Assembly (NCBI GenBank): GCA_035640155.1
Contig: DASQWR010000186.1
Span: 1-5,148 of the forward strand
Direction: 5' to 3'
From: JALYQB01 sp035640155
Lineage (GTDB): Bacteria; Actinomycetota; Actinomycetes; Mycobacteriales; Pseudonocardiaceae
DNA: 5,148 bases
Every line of letters starts with the position of its first letter. The stretch's first letter is position 1. A program made the translations under genes and the position numbers. The notes under the pieces were generated by a model. It searched no databases. It saw nothing but the letters and a program-made list of their open reading frames with translations, and was not told where the DNA came from. This document shows, piece after piece, positions 1 through 5,148 of the stretch.

Positions 1-1184
1 GCTCATCAGCTGCTCGTGCGCGGCATACAGGGCCTTGATCCGCTCCAGCCAGGCTGTGGTCCAGTACGTGAGCTGATCCGGGTTCGCGTCCCCGGCCCGC
101 ACGAAGTACCGCCGCAGGTGAGCCCAGCAGTACAGGTTGACCAGGCCGTCTGCCTTAGCTCCCGCCGAGGTGTACACCGAGTAGAAGTCGCTGGAGATGA
201 CCAGGCGCCGCGGCCCGCCGTCGTCTGCTGTCCCGGCGAGCTGCCCGGTGTCCTCGTCGATGCCGGCGTGGCGGGCCAGCACGCCGCCGGCCCGGGTGGG
301 GTCCATACAAAGCAGGTCGTGTCCGGGCCGAGGAACACCCAGAGCCACCAGCGGGCCGGGCCGCCGCCCTCCCGCGGGGCGAACACCTGCCAGGATGTCT
401 CATCGGCGTGCAGGTGCCACGCCGACCGTGACCGCGCGGTGATCGCCTCCTCCAGCGGCACCAGCAGCCGCCCTGCCTGCGCCAGCGCCCCGGTCACCGT
501 CGCGGCGGCGATCTCCGCGCCGTGCCGGGCCAGCCCGGCCAGCAGCGAGTGCAGGCTCCGCCCGGCCACCTACCGCTCGCACCATGCCTGCGCGATGAAC
601 CCGTTAGACAAAAGGCCCTTACCCATCGCCTTCGGCGGCCCCGGCGCCATCACCGTGGCAGGCCCCGGACACCCGCATGAGCGCCGGTACCGGCGCCGCC
701 GGTGCACCACCACCCGCACGATCACCTGCCAGTCGACCTGCTCGATGACGTGATCGCCGAGCACCGCGAACGGCTGCCCACACCGCGGGCAGCAATACGA
801 TCCATCCTCGAAATCCCAGATGAACTCGAATCGGGGCAGATGCGAATAATCTCGCCTGCTGTTGCCTGCCCGGCCCCTCTTGCGCGGCGGAGCACCCCCG
901 CCGTCATGCCCCGCGCCGCCCTGCCCACCCTCTCCCCGGCCAGCAGGCTCCCGACCCTTCTGCGAGGACCGGCCGAACACCATCCGCTTCAGCACCGCCA
1001 GCTCTGCAGCCATCTGCTCAAGCTCAGCCTCACGCTGCGCACACGCTCACCCAGCCGGACGTTCTCTGCGGTCAACTCCTCCACCAGCGCCGCCAGCTGC
1101 TCGTTCGCCTCCAGCGCCCGCGAGAGCCCCACCCCTCAGCTGCGCGACAGCATCCGCCTCCGCAACCACCCCGGCAGCAGTCAC
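1..1184 (-). pseudogene. IS66-family transposase (TnpC-like), degraded and cut by the left edge
   Basis: This is a DDE transposase of the IS66 family, read from about 1184 leftward. The probable start is the GTG at 1182-1184 (VTAAGVVAEADAVAQLR). A coiled-coil stretch follows, then AAELAVLKRMVFGRSS, a zinc-finger-like region (CPRCG ... CGCPG) and WDFEDGSYCC, all typical of the family. The first catalytic Asp lies in HADETSW (codon at 402-404). The second lies in VISSDFYSVY (187-189). The third acidic residue would be beyond the edge. The gene is broken in several places. The N-terminal heptad region (about 1037-1130) is out of frame with both flanks, and the nominal frame hits a TGA there. A TAG at 570-572 replaces the Tyr expected in ERYVAGRSL. 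A one-base loss near 306/307 shifts the frame between GPDTTCF and MDPTRAGGVLA. Family identity is recognised from motifs. No terminal inverted repeat or target duplication could be identified, so the element's ends are unknown. Confidence 0.93.
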
Positions 1185-1317
1185 AGACCACAGCAAACAC
1201 CCTCAGACGCCCGCAACCTCACATCCCACCGGCGTGTCACACCCTGACCCCCCGCACGAGACAACCCCGACCACAAGACTTCCGAATATTTACCATCACC
1301 TTGGGTACTCGTACACC

Positions 1318-1842
1318 ATGTGGTTCGACTCCTGGTTCGACATCGGGCGTGTGCTAGTAGTCGGCGCCGCCGCCTATTTAACCCTCGTGGTGACACTGCG
1401 GCTGTCCGGCAAGCGGACGCTTGCCAAGCTCAACGCATTTGATTTCGTTGTGACCATCGCGATCGGCTCCACGCTGGCCACGATCCTGCTCAACACCACC
1501 GTCTCGTGGTCTGAGGGCGCGGCAGCCCTCGTCGTGTTAGCTGCGTTGCAGTTTGCGGTCGCATGGAGCACTGTGCGACTGCGCAGCGCCAGATCAGTCC
1601 TGACCGCGCGTCCGACGCTGCTCCTGCGTGATGGAACCCCCTGCTATGACGCGCTGCGCCAGCAGCGGATGGCTCTCGACGAGCTGCGCCAAGCCGTCCG
1701 GGGCGTGGGTGCCGGAGACCTGCGTGCTGTGGCGGCAGTCGTACTAGAGACTGACGGCACCCTCAGCGTTATCACCGCCAGTCAGTTCGGCGATGGGTCT
1801 GCTCTGGAGGGGGTCCAGGGCACGTCGCTCAAACAAGGCTGA
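1318..1842 (+). CDS. DUF421 (YetF/YcaP-like) membrane protein
   Basis: This is a complete 174-residue protein of the DUF421 family, whose biochemical role is not established. The N-terminal half is membrane-embedded, with hydrophobic segments at about residues 10-28, 41-58 and 66-83. The family's conserved stretch SGKRTLAKLNAFDFVV is at about 30-45. The C-terminal half is the small cytoplasmic domain, with PTLLLRDGTPCYDALRQQRM at about 99-118 and VAAVVLETDGTLSVI at about 138-152. I chose the ATG at 1318 because MWFDSW is a typical beginning for actinobacterial members and the hydrophobic part starts right after it. The same frame is open further upstream, but that part is antisense to the transposase. 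No good Shine-Dalgarno sequence precedes the ATG, so it may be leaderless or have a short leader. It stands alone, between the transposase pseudogene and a decayed region. The length is normal for the short form of the family. Confidence 0.9.
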   Translation: MWFDSWFDIGRVLVVGAAAYLTLVVTLRLSGKRTLAKLNAFDFVVTIAIGSTLATILLNTTVSWSEGAAALVVLAALQFAVAWSTVRLRSARSVLTARPTLLLRDGTPCYDALRQQRMALDELRQAVRGVGAGDLRAVAAVVLETDGTLSVITASQFGDGSALEGVQGTSLKQG

Positions 1843-1930
1843 CGACGCCGTGACGTCATCAGCGCCGGACGGATGCCCATCGCATACACCGTGCGCACCT
1901 CAAGGGAATCGGCTGCCCACTTGGGCGGCC

Positions 1931-2190
1931 GGCCAGAAGCATGAACGCCCGTGACCGCAAGAACGGCACCACGAGAAAGACCATCTGCCACCAGTGCCGA
2001 GCTCAAAACCCGGTTCTTGTCCTGGGTGCGGAGGCGCCCAGCGTGAACTCGGCAACGAACACCAGCCACAGTGCTCACCTGGCCACGATGAGCGCCTGGA
2101 CCAACACTTCTCATCAAAGTGCAAGTGACCAACCGAGACAACGGTCAGGAACACCAAGCCCAGGAGCCATCGGCTTTCCAGCCACCGGCA
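1931..2190 (-). pseudogene. Probable remnant of a voltage-gated ion-channel-like membrane protein
   Basis: No intact ORF exists here, but minus-strand fragments line up in the order expected for the voltage-sensor half of a bacterial potassium-channel-type protein. A hydrophobic LLGLVFLTVVSV (about 2131-2166) could be the first helix. ALWLVFVAEFTLG (2036-2074) resembles the W..FV.EF motif of the second helix. ARHWWQMVFLVVPFLR (about 1955-2002) resembles the HWWD.V..VLPFLR motif of the third. The last two share a frame but are separated by a TGA; the first is in another frame, so at least one frameshift and two stops (TGA before ALWLV and TGA before ARHWW) interrupt it. A possible original start is an ATG at 2247-2249. 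The pore helix and the rest of the C-terminus are not visible, so the 3' half is probably deleted. The assignment rests on motif memory and short matches and is an inference; the stretch could also be chance hydrophobic reading in GC-rich DNA. Confidence 0.4.
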
Positions 2191-2249
2191 AGACCTTCGT
2201 TACCAGAACTGCCGCGCTGCACCTCGTCTCGGTCGACAACCGCGTTCAT

Positions 2250-2632
2250 ACGTTCGGAGATACCTCACGTTGGCTCGCCAGTCAGTGGGGATTCGGCAGC
2301 CTTGGTTGCGACACTATCCTTCACCTGTGTCAGGGCTGACCTGACGCACATGCCAATGGCCCTTTCAACGCACCACCGGCCTTGGGATCTCCGGCGACAA
2401 ATCCCAACTCAGCGGCCGATCAAGGTTCTAGGTTGGGTCGAGATCCCTGTCAAAGGTGCTGCGCTCCCGTGCCGATCCACGTCTTCCCCAAGTAGCACAC
2501 AACCCGCGCTCCGACCCGCACCTTCCGAATCATCCGATTGTAAGGTGCTCGCAAGGTTACTGGCCACGCGACCGGGAATCCATACGAGGCTGGCCCTGGC
2601 GGAAGCGGATCCCATAAAACACAGGAGCACTT
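2250..2632. other. Region without a recognisable gene, upstream of the lipoprotein gene
   Basis: I found no credible gene on either strand. The open frames here are extensions or antisense shadows of the lipoprotein gene and give no recognisable motif. The promoter of the lipoprotein gene should lie in the right-hand part. A CATAAA hexamer near 2612-2617 lies close to the ribosome binding site but has no convincing partner, so I do not call a promoter. The region may be further decayed sequence continuing from the channel-like remnant. Confidence 0.5.
2623..2627 (+). promoter_or_regulatory. Ribosome binding site AGGAG of the lipoprotein gene
   Basis: AGGAG lies five bases before the GTG at 2633. 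This spacing favours the GTG start over the in-frame ATG at 2645, which would be 17 bases away. Confidence 0.7.
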
Positions 2633-3286
2633 GTGAAGCAGACCATGGAAGTCGCTCGGGGCACGCTGCTGTGTCGTCGGCTTGGCGTACTCGTGGCCGC
2701 TGCGGGGCTCGCGGTCGCGGGATGTGCCAACAATGCGTCCCCGGCGCCTGCCCCGCCCGCGGTGACCTCGGCGCCGCCGACCCAACCGCAGCCGGCGACC
2801 CTTGACTGGGCCAGGTCGATGTGCCAGTCGCTCCAGCCCGCCATTGACCGGCTCGGCGCGCCGCCCCAGCCTGACCTTGGCAACCTCGCCGCCACCCGGC
2901 AGGTCTACATCGACTATCTGGGCGACGCGCGAAACGCCGTGCAACAGGCGATCGATCAGCTCCCGTCGGTCGGAGCCCCACCGGTGGACAACGGGCAACA
3001 AGTTTTCGACAACATGGGCAACCAGCTCATCCAGTTGCGCGAAGACCTCGACGAGGCGTTGACCCAACTGAACAGGGCTGACCCCCACGACATGGGCGCG
3101 ATCGGGCCGGCTGTCGGCGCGGCCGTCAACGTCCTTGGCGCACTCGGTAACCGCGCCCAGGTGCTCGATGAACTCGCCGTCGACCCGCTGCTGAGCGCCG
3201 CGGTTAACCAGACACCGCAATGCCACAACCTGACCGGGAAGAACACGGCGACCGACACCAACCAGCCTTCGACGGGGTCGCCCTAA
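2633..3286 (+). CDS. Secreted lipoprotein of unknown function
   Basis: This is a 217-residue exported lipoprotein. The GTG start is chosen because of the well-spaced AGGAG upstream. The signal peptide has a charged start (MKQTMEVARG, then CRR), a hydrophobic core (LGVLVAAAGLAVA) and the lipobox VAGC, with Cys31 as the predicted lipidated residue. A Pro/Ala/Thr-rich linker (about 35-56) follows, as is common in actinobacterial lipoproteins. The mature domain (about 57-200) is mostly helical in appearance and starts with LDWARSMCQSL. It has two further cysteines, Cys64 and Cys197, which could form a disulfide near the two ends of the domain (inference). The polar tail is Thr/Asn-rich. I do not recognise a named family beyond hypothetical mycobacterial-type lipoprotein. 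The next gene follows after 34 bases on the same strand, suggesting a shared transcript and a membrane or periplasmic partnership. Confidence 0.88.
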   Translation: MKQTMEVARGTLLCRRLGVLVAAAGLAVAGCANNASPAPAPPAVTSAPPTQPQPATLDWARSMCQSLQPAIDRLGAPPQPDLGNLAATRQVYIDYLGDARNAVQQAIDQLPSVGAPPVDNGQQVFDNMGNQLIQLREDLDEALTQLNRADPHDMGAIGPAVGAAVNVLGALGNRAQVLDELAVDPLLSAAVNQTPQCHNLTGKNTATDTNQPSTGSP

Positions 3287-3320
3287 CCGACAAGCTGAAC
3301 ATAAGTGGGGTGCAACGCCG

Positions 3321-3863
3321 GTGGACGGGAAAATGAGCGTGGTCGACGAATTGGATCGGTTGGCTGAGCTGCGCGAGCGGGGGCGCATCTCCCCTGCCGA
3401 GTACGACCAGGCCAAACAACAACTGCTTGGGGCATCGCGGCCGGCGGTAGGCGCGGCCCACGGCAGCAACCCCACACCCGACGGCGCGTACCTGCTCTAT
3501 CGCCTCATCACGTCATGGTTGAAGCGAGTAGCCGCAGCGATGGCGGTCGTTGCCCTGCTGTTCGGGGTAGTCGCGGGCTGGTCGGGACTGCGCTACCTCG
3601 ATATGCACGCACAGGCCCAGGCCATCAAGGACGCAGCAATCGCTCAGGGATTCGGCGTCAAAATCCCCGATCCCCGCCCGACAATCGAGCGCGGAGTCCT
3701 GGAAGCCAAGGCCACCGCCTACGGGGCACTCACCGCCGTAACCGGGGTCATCGCCCTCAGCACCCTAGCCGGCGCACTCCTCATCCGCCCACCCGCCAAC
3801 CACACAGCAGCGCAGGACGCCGCTCAACCACAGCGCCCAACAAAGCGATCAGCGCCCGGATGA
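3321..3863 (+). CDS. Two-helix membrane protein with N-terminal SHOCT-like motif
   Basis: This is a 180-residue protein of unknown function. Residues 9-37 (ELDRLAELRERGRISPAEYD, then QAKQQLL) match the short SHOCT pattern of L..L..L...G.I...E....K..LL. SHOCT is usually at the C-terminus, so an N-terminal copy is unusual. A hydrophobic segment at about 68-90 (VAAAMAVVALLFGVVAGWSGL) and another at about 134-155 (GALTAVTGVIALSTLAGALLI) are predicted membrane helices. Between them is a roughly 40-residue loop containing an amphipathic YLDMHAQAQAIKDAAIAQG stretch. The tail after 155 is polar and Pro/Gln-rich. With two helices, both ends probably face the cytoplasm and the loop faces outside, toward the lipoprotein encoded just upstream (inference). 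The start is uncertain. GTG 3321 is preceded at about ten bases by GTGGGG, while ATG 3333 would give a protein four residues shorter with only a weak GACGGGA. The stop codon overlaps an ATG (ATGA, 3860-3863). Confidence 0.85.
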   Translation: MDGKMSVVDELDRLAELRERGRISPAEYDQAKQQLLGASRPAVGAAHGSNPTPDGAYLLYRLITSWLKRVAAAMAVVALLFGVVAGWSGLRYLDMHAQAQAIKDAAIAQGFGVKIPDPRPTIERGVLEAKATAYGALTAVTGVIALSTLAGALLIRPPANHTAAQDAAQPQRPTKRSAPG

Positions 3864-3890
3864 CGTACACGCAGCATGACCTAAACAACA

Positions 3891-3903
3891 GCGGACAATC
3901 CGC
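3891..3903 (+). terminator. Small hairpin after the lipoprotein/SHOCT pair, possible weak terminator
   Basis: GCGGA and TCCGC form a perfect five-base stem around a CAA loop, 28 bases after the SHOCT gene's stop, followed by CATTATT. The stem is short and the T tail poor, so this is only a weak candidate. Confidence 0.25.
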
Positions 3904-3943
3904 CATTATTCGCCGAGTGGACGCGATCGATCACTTAAACCGA

Positions 3944-3960
3944 GTGGTTGCCCGAACCAC
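3944..3960 (+). promoter_or_regulatory. Perfect inverted repeat directly before the leader-like ORF's ribosome binding site
   Basis: GTGGTT-GCCCG-AACCAC is a perfect six-base inverted repeat with a five-base loop. Its last base abuts the ribosome binding site at 3961. It could be an RNA hairpin that modulates translation or an operator for a dimeric regulator; the sequence alone does not decide. The symmetry is directly visible and the function is inferred. Confidence 0.45.
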
Positions 3961-3970
3961 AGAGGAGAAG
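3961..3970 (+). promoter_or_regulatory. Strong ribosome binding site AGAGGAGAAG
   Basis: This purine-rich site with core AGGAG (3963-3967) has six bases of spacing to the ATG at 3974. It is the best Shine-Dalgarno match in the window and the main reason to believe that the very short ORF behind it is translated. Confidence 0.6.
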
Positions 3971-3973
3971 CGC

Positions 3974-4033
3974 ATGGCGGTTACGGGCATCATTACCGCA
4001 GCTTTGTGCGGCCGCCGCCACGTCAGCCACTGA
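3974..4033 (+). CDS. 19-residue ORF resembling an actinobacterial leader peptide
   Basis: MAVTGIITAALCGRRHVSH is a 19-residue peptide with an excellent ribosome binding site. Its RRHV core with a nearby cysteine recalls the short leader peptides annotated upstream of sulfate and cysteine genes in actinobacteria, which carry an RRxHVD-like core. Here the Asp is replaced (HVSH) and the usual extension after it is missing because a TGA follows. The peptide may therefore be a degenerate or divergent member, or the intact start of a larger gene lost by deletion. No plus-strand target gene follows; the next genes are on the opposite strand. Alternatively, the frame is open back to an ATG at 3860 that overlaps the SHOCT gene's stop (ATGA), giving a 57-residue product coupled to that gene. 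The internal start has far the better ribosome binding site. Confidence 0.45.
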   Translation: MAVTGIITAALCGRRHVSH

Positions 4034-4181
4034 CACAGGCAAGCACCCGCGCGAACGGCTGCGGTGCCACGATGGTGAACGCCTCAAGCAACCGGCCGAC
4101 TAGCGCATCGACGATTTCTGATTCCGCACGGCTTGTCGAACAAGAAAGAGTTATTTGGCTCGGATGTTGACCATGGAGCAC
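4023..4181 (-). pseudogene. Fragment resembling a small three-helix domain protein
   Basis: The minus-strand frame reads RAESEIVDALVGRLLEAF and then TIVAPQPFARVLACVSG before a TGA. This resembles the opening of the short actinobacterial proteins with a predicted three-helix bundle (pattern ..V..L..RL...FP...P..V...V..). The usual second half, a helix with F.P.LVER.A, is absent, so it looks truncated. The only upstream in-frame start I would consider is GTG at 4179-4181, which has no good ribosome binding site. It lies ten bases downstream of the STAS gene's end on the same strand and its 3' end overlaps the leader-like ORF on the other strand. It may be a remnant or simply noncoding. Confidence 0.3.
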
Positions 4182-4191
4182 CTGGCTGTCG

Positions 4192-4590
4192 TCATCGCAT
4201 AAGCGAGGCTGGGGGGACCACCATGCGATCGCAATCACCGTCGGTGAGTAGCGCGTGCAGGCCGCTGGCAGTAAAGGCCCGTCGGACGACGCCAACCGCG
4301 CCGCGCACGATGAGAGCGGCGCCTTTCTCGGTGAGTCGGTGATGTGCCGCCGTCAGCACTGACAGCCCTCGGCAAGCGAAGAACGAGGTCCCCGACAAAT
4401 CGATTTCGACACTGCGCGATGAGTTTGCAGTGACCTGATCGAGAGCAATGCTAAGCAGAGGTGCCGTGGCGACGTCCACTTCGCCGGTGACTGCGACAAT
4501 CACCCGATCTTCCCGCCACGCGACCTTGACGTGCAAATCAGTGTCGCCGAAGATTGTGTCCCTTGTCATCATCAACTCTCCCGCGCTCAT
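4192..4590 (-). CDS. STAS-domain protein, anti-sigma-factor-antagonist-like
   Basis: This 132-residue single STAS domain protein is of the SpoIIAA/RsbV kind, which in this family bind anti-sigma factor kinases and so release sigma factors. Beta strands VKVAWREDRVIVAVTGEVDV at about 21-40 are followed by ATAPLL. The diagnostic loop is at about 64-79, DLSGTSFFACRGLSVL. In canonical antagonists this loop reads F.DSSGL and its serine is phosphorylated; here it is FACRGL, with Ala72, Cys73 and Arg74, so that serine is missing. ATG 4590 is chosen because AGAGGA lies eight bases upstream. The in-frame ATGs at 4572 and 4569 also follow a GGGAGAG and give a protein six or seven residues shorter. The frame remains open farther upstream without recognisable protein. 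The gene is probably transcribed alone, since the upstream kinase ends 300 bases earlier. Confidence 0.88.
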   Translation of the reverse strand: MSAGELMMTRDTIFGDTDLHVKVAWREDRVIVAVTGEVDVATAPLLSIALDQVTANSSRSVEIDLSGTSFFACRGLSVLTAAHHRLTEKGAALIVRGAVGVVRRAFTASGLHALLTDGDCDRMVVPPASLMR

Positions 4591-4665
4591 CGTGGTCGTC
4601 CTCTGACTATGCAACAGCGCGGGAAACTTGTGACCACCGCGGAGCTGACAACCATCTAACAACTC

Positions 4666-4890
4666 GTGCCGATAACTCGGCTTCGTTTCTCCGGGAGGAT
4701 CAGCCGCTTGCTGCTGGGTCACCAGTGGACGCTGTCGGAGGTAGCCTCGGACTGGCTGGTCGGCTCGCTGATGGTCCGGGTCCGAGCGGGCGGGGACGGT
4801 GAGATGTCCACGGGCCAGCGCATCTTCAGGTTCGACGCCGCAGGCTATGACCAGCATCCAATAACCAGGACTTCGCCGCTAGCCGCGACG
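4666..4890 (+). other. Unidentified plus-strand open frame with coding-like codon use
   Basis: The 300 bases between the STAS gene and the histidine kinase hold no identified gene. A plus-strand frame beginning after the TAA at 4657-4659 is open through this stretch. By hand count, about 41 of 47 codons between roughly 4708 and 4848 end in G or C, clearly more than in the opposite-strand frame (about 37 of 58). It reads WTLSEVASDWLVGSLMVRVR and, later, MSTGQRIFRFDAAGYD. A GGGAGG at 4693-4698 lies nine bases before a TTG at 4708, and a GTG at 4666 is another possible start. The frame stays open to the right edge, but from 4891 it is antisense to the kinase gene. It may be a remnant, a small gene whose end I cannot place, or chance. 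I do not recognise the protein. The STAS gene's promoter must also lie in this interval, on the other strand. Confidence 0.3.
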
Positions 4891-5148
4891 TCATCGGGGC
4901 AGCTCCGGGAGCTTCACGACAAACCGAGCGCCTCCGCTGGGACTGTCTTCCACCCACACCGTGCCTCCGTGCGCGCTCACGTGTTGAGCAACCACCGCAA
5001 GCCCAAGGCCACTGCCGTCGTCATCGCTGCGGTGCCCGGTGCGTGCGCCGCGGGCGAACCGCTCGAACACCCGCTCGCGCAGCTGGACCGGCACGCCGGG
5101 TCCAGCGTCGTCGACCTCCAGGCGCACGCAACCGCTCCGACGGGAGAC
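4891..5148 (-). CDS. Sensor histidine kinase, C-terminal ATPase domain (partial)
   Basis: The gene enters from the right edge, and 85 codons plus the TGA at 4891-4893 are visible. It is the end of the HATPase_c domain of a two-component sensor kinase, which autophosphorylates a histidine and passes the phosphate to a response regulator. The G1 box is DDAGPGVP, the F box is ERVFERFARG and the G2 box is GSGLGLAVV. The final strands, HGGTVWVEDSPSGGARFVV, then KLPELPR, are normal for the end of such kinases, so the C-terminus looks intact. The N box, dimerisation domain with its histidine, and sensor part lie outside the window. The style resembles actinobacterial OmpR-type partner kinases (such as PrrB- or MprB-like), but the fragment is too short for a name. 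It does not share an obvious operon with the STAS gene, which starts 300 bases downstream. Confidence 0.92.
   Translation of the reverse strand, partial: VSRRSGCVRLEVDDAGPGVPVQLRERVFERFARGARTGHRSDDDGSGLGLAVVAQHVSAHGGTVWVEDSPSGGARFVVKLPELPR

Noticed and set aside
16..753. Long plus-strand frame of 245 codons
   Set aside because: It is antisense to the transposase pseudogene, whose minus-strand reading carries recognisable catalytic and zinc-finger motifs.
862..1317. Upstream extension of the DUF421 frame
   Set aside because: The translation is low-complexity Pro/Ser/Arg antisense to the transposase; the recognisable protein begins at the ATG at 1318.
1185..1317. Possible terminal inverted repeat of the IS66 element or promoter of the DUF421 gene
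   Set aside because: The other end of the element is outside the window, so no repeat can be matched, and no convincing paired -35/-10 was found.
1851..1858. TGACGTCA palindrome just after the DUF421 gene
   Set aside because: An eight-base palindrome is expected by chance at this scale; no promoter or second copy accompanies it.
2119..2805. Plus-strand open frame of 228 codons
   Set aside because: No recognisable motif, and it overlaps the lipoprotein gene in another frame.
2450..3475. Minus-strand open frame of 341 codons
   Set aside because: It is the antisense shadow of the lipoprotein and SHOCT genes, which have a lipobox, good start site and membrane helices on the plus strand.
1..5148. 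CRISPR array, tRNA, rRNA or riboswitch
   Set aside because: No regularly spaced direct repeats, no cloverleaf-like or ribosomal sequence and no recognised aptamer core seen on reading both strands.

Overview
The window is GC-rich, with GC-heavy third codon positions, GTG starts and a proline-rich lipoprotein. This suggests a high-GC actinobacterium, most likely a mycobacterium or close relative. That placement is inferred from style and from resemblance to mycobacterial DUF421, STAS and lipoprotein genes; no marker gene proves it.

Layout. Positions 1-1184 (minus strand) hold most of an IS66-family transposase gene (DDE type). It is a pseudogene, with an in-frame TAG, a one-base frameshift between the first two catalytic aspartates and a scrambled N-terminal coiled coil. 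It runs off the left edge. Positions 1318-1842 (plus) encode a complete short DUF421 (YetF/YcaP-like) membrane protein. Positions 1843-2632 have no intact gene. About 1931-2190 on the minus strand appears to be the wreck of a voltage-gated-channel-like membrane protein, and the rest is unexplained apart from the upstream region of the next gene.

Positions 2633-3863 (plus) carry a compact gene pair: an exported lipoprotein (clear lipobox, GTG start with AGGAG) and, 34 bases later, a two-helix membrane protein with an SHOCT-like motif at its N-terminus. They probably form one transcription unit acting at the cell envelope. Downstream is a perfect hairpin (3944-3960) directly followed by an exceptionally good ribosome binding site and a 19-codon ORF (3974-4033). 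Its peptide ends in CGRRHVSH, which recalls the RRxHVD-type leader peptides found upstream of actinobacterial sulfur-metabolism genes, but no target gene follows.

From about 4023 to the right edge the recognised genes are on the minus strand. They are a probable remnant resembling the small three-helix domain proteins of actinobacteria (4023-4181), a STAS-domain anti-sigma-factor-antagonist-like protein lacking the usual phosphorylatable serine (4192-4590), and the C-terminal ATP-binding domain of a sensor histidine kinase (4891-5148, cut by the edge). The 300 bases between the last two contain a plus-strand frame with strong coding-like composition that I could not identify.

Overall this looks like an accessory, decaying region (dead transposase, broken channel, orphan leader-like ORF) interspersed with intact envelope and signalling genes. 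I see no CRISPR array, tRNA, rRNA or complete mobile element. The best candidates for something undescribed are the lipoprotein/SHOCT pair, the hairpin plus leader-like ORF, and the unidentified plus-strand frame near 4666-4890.
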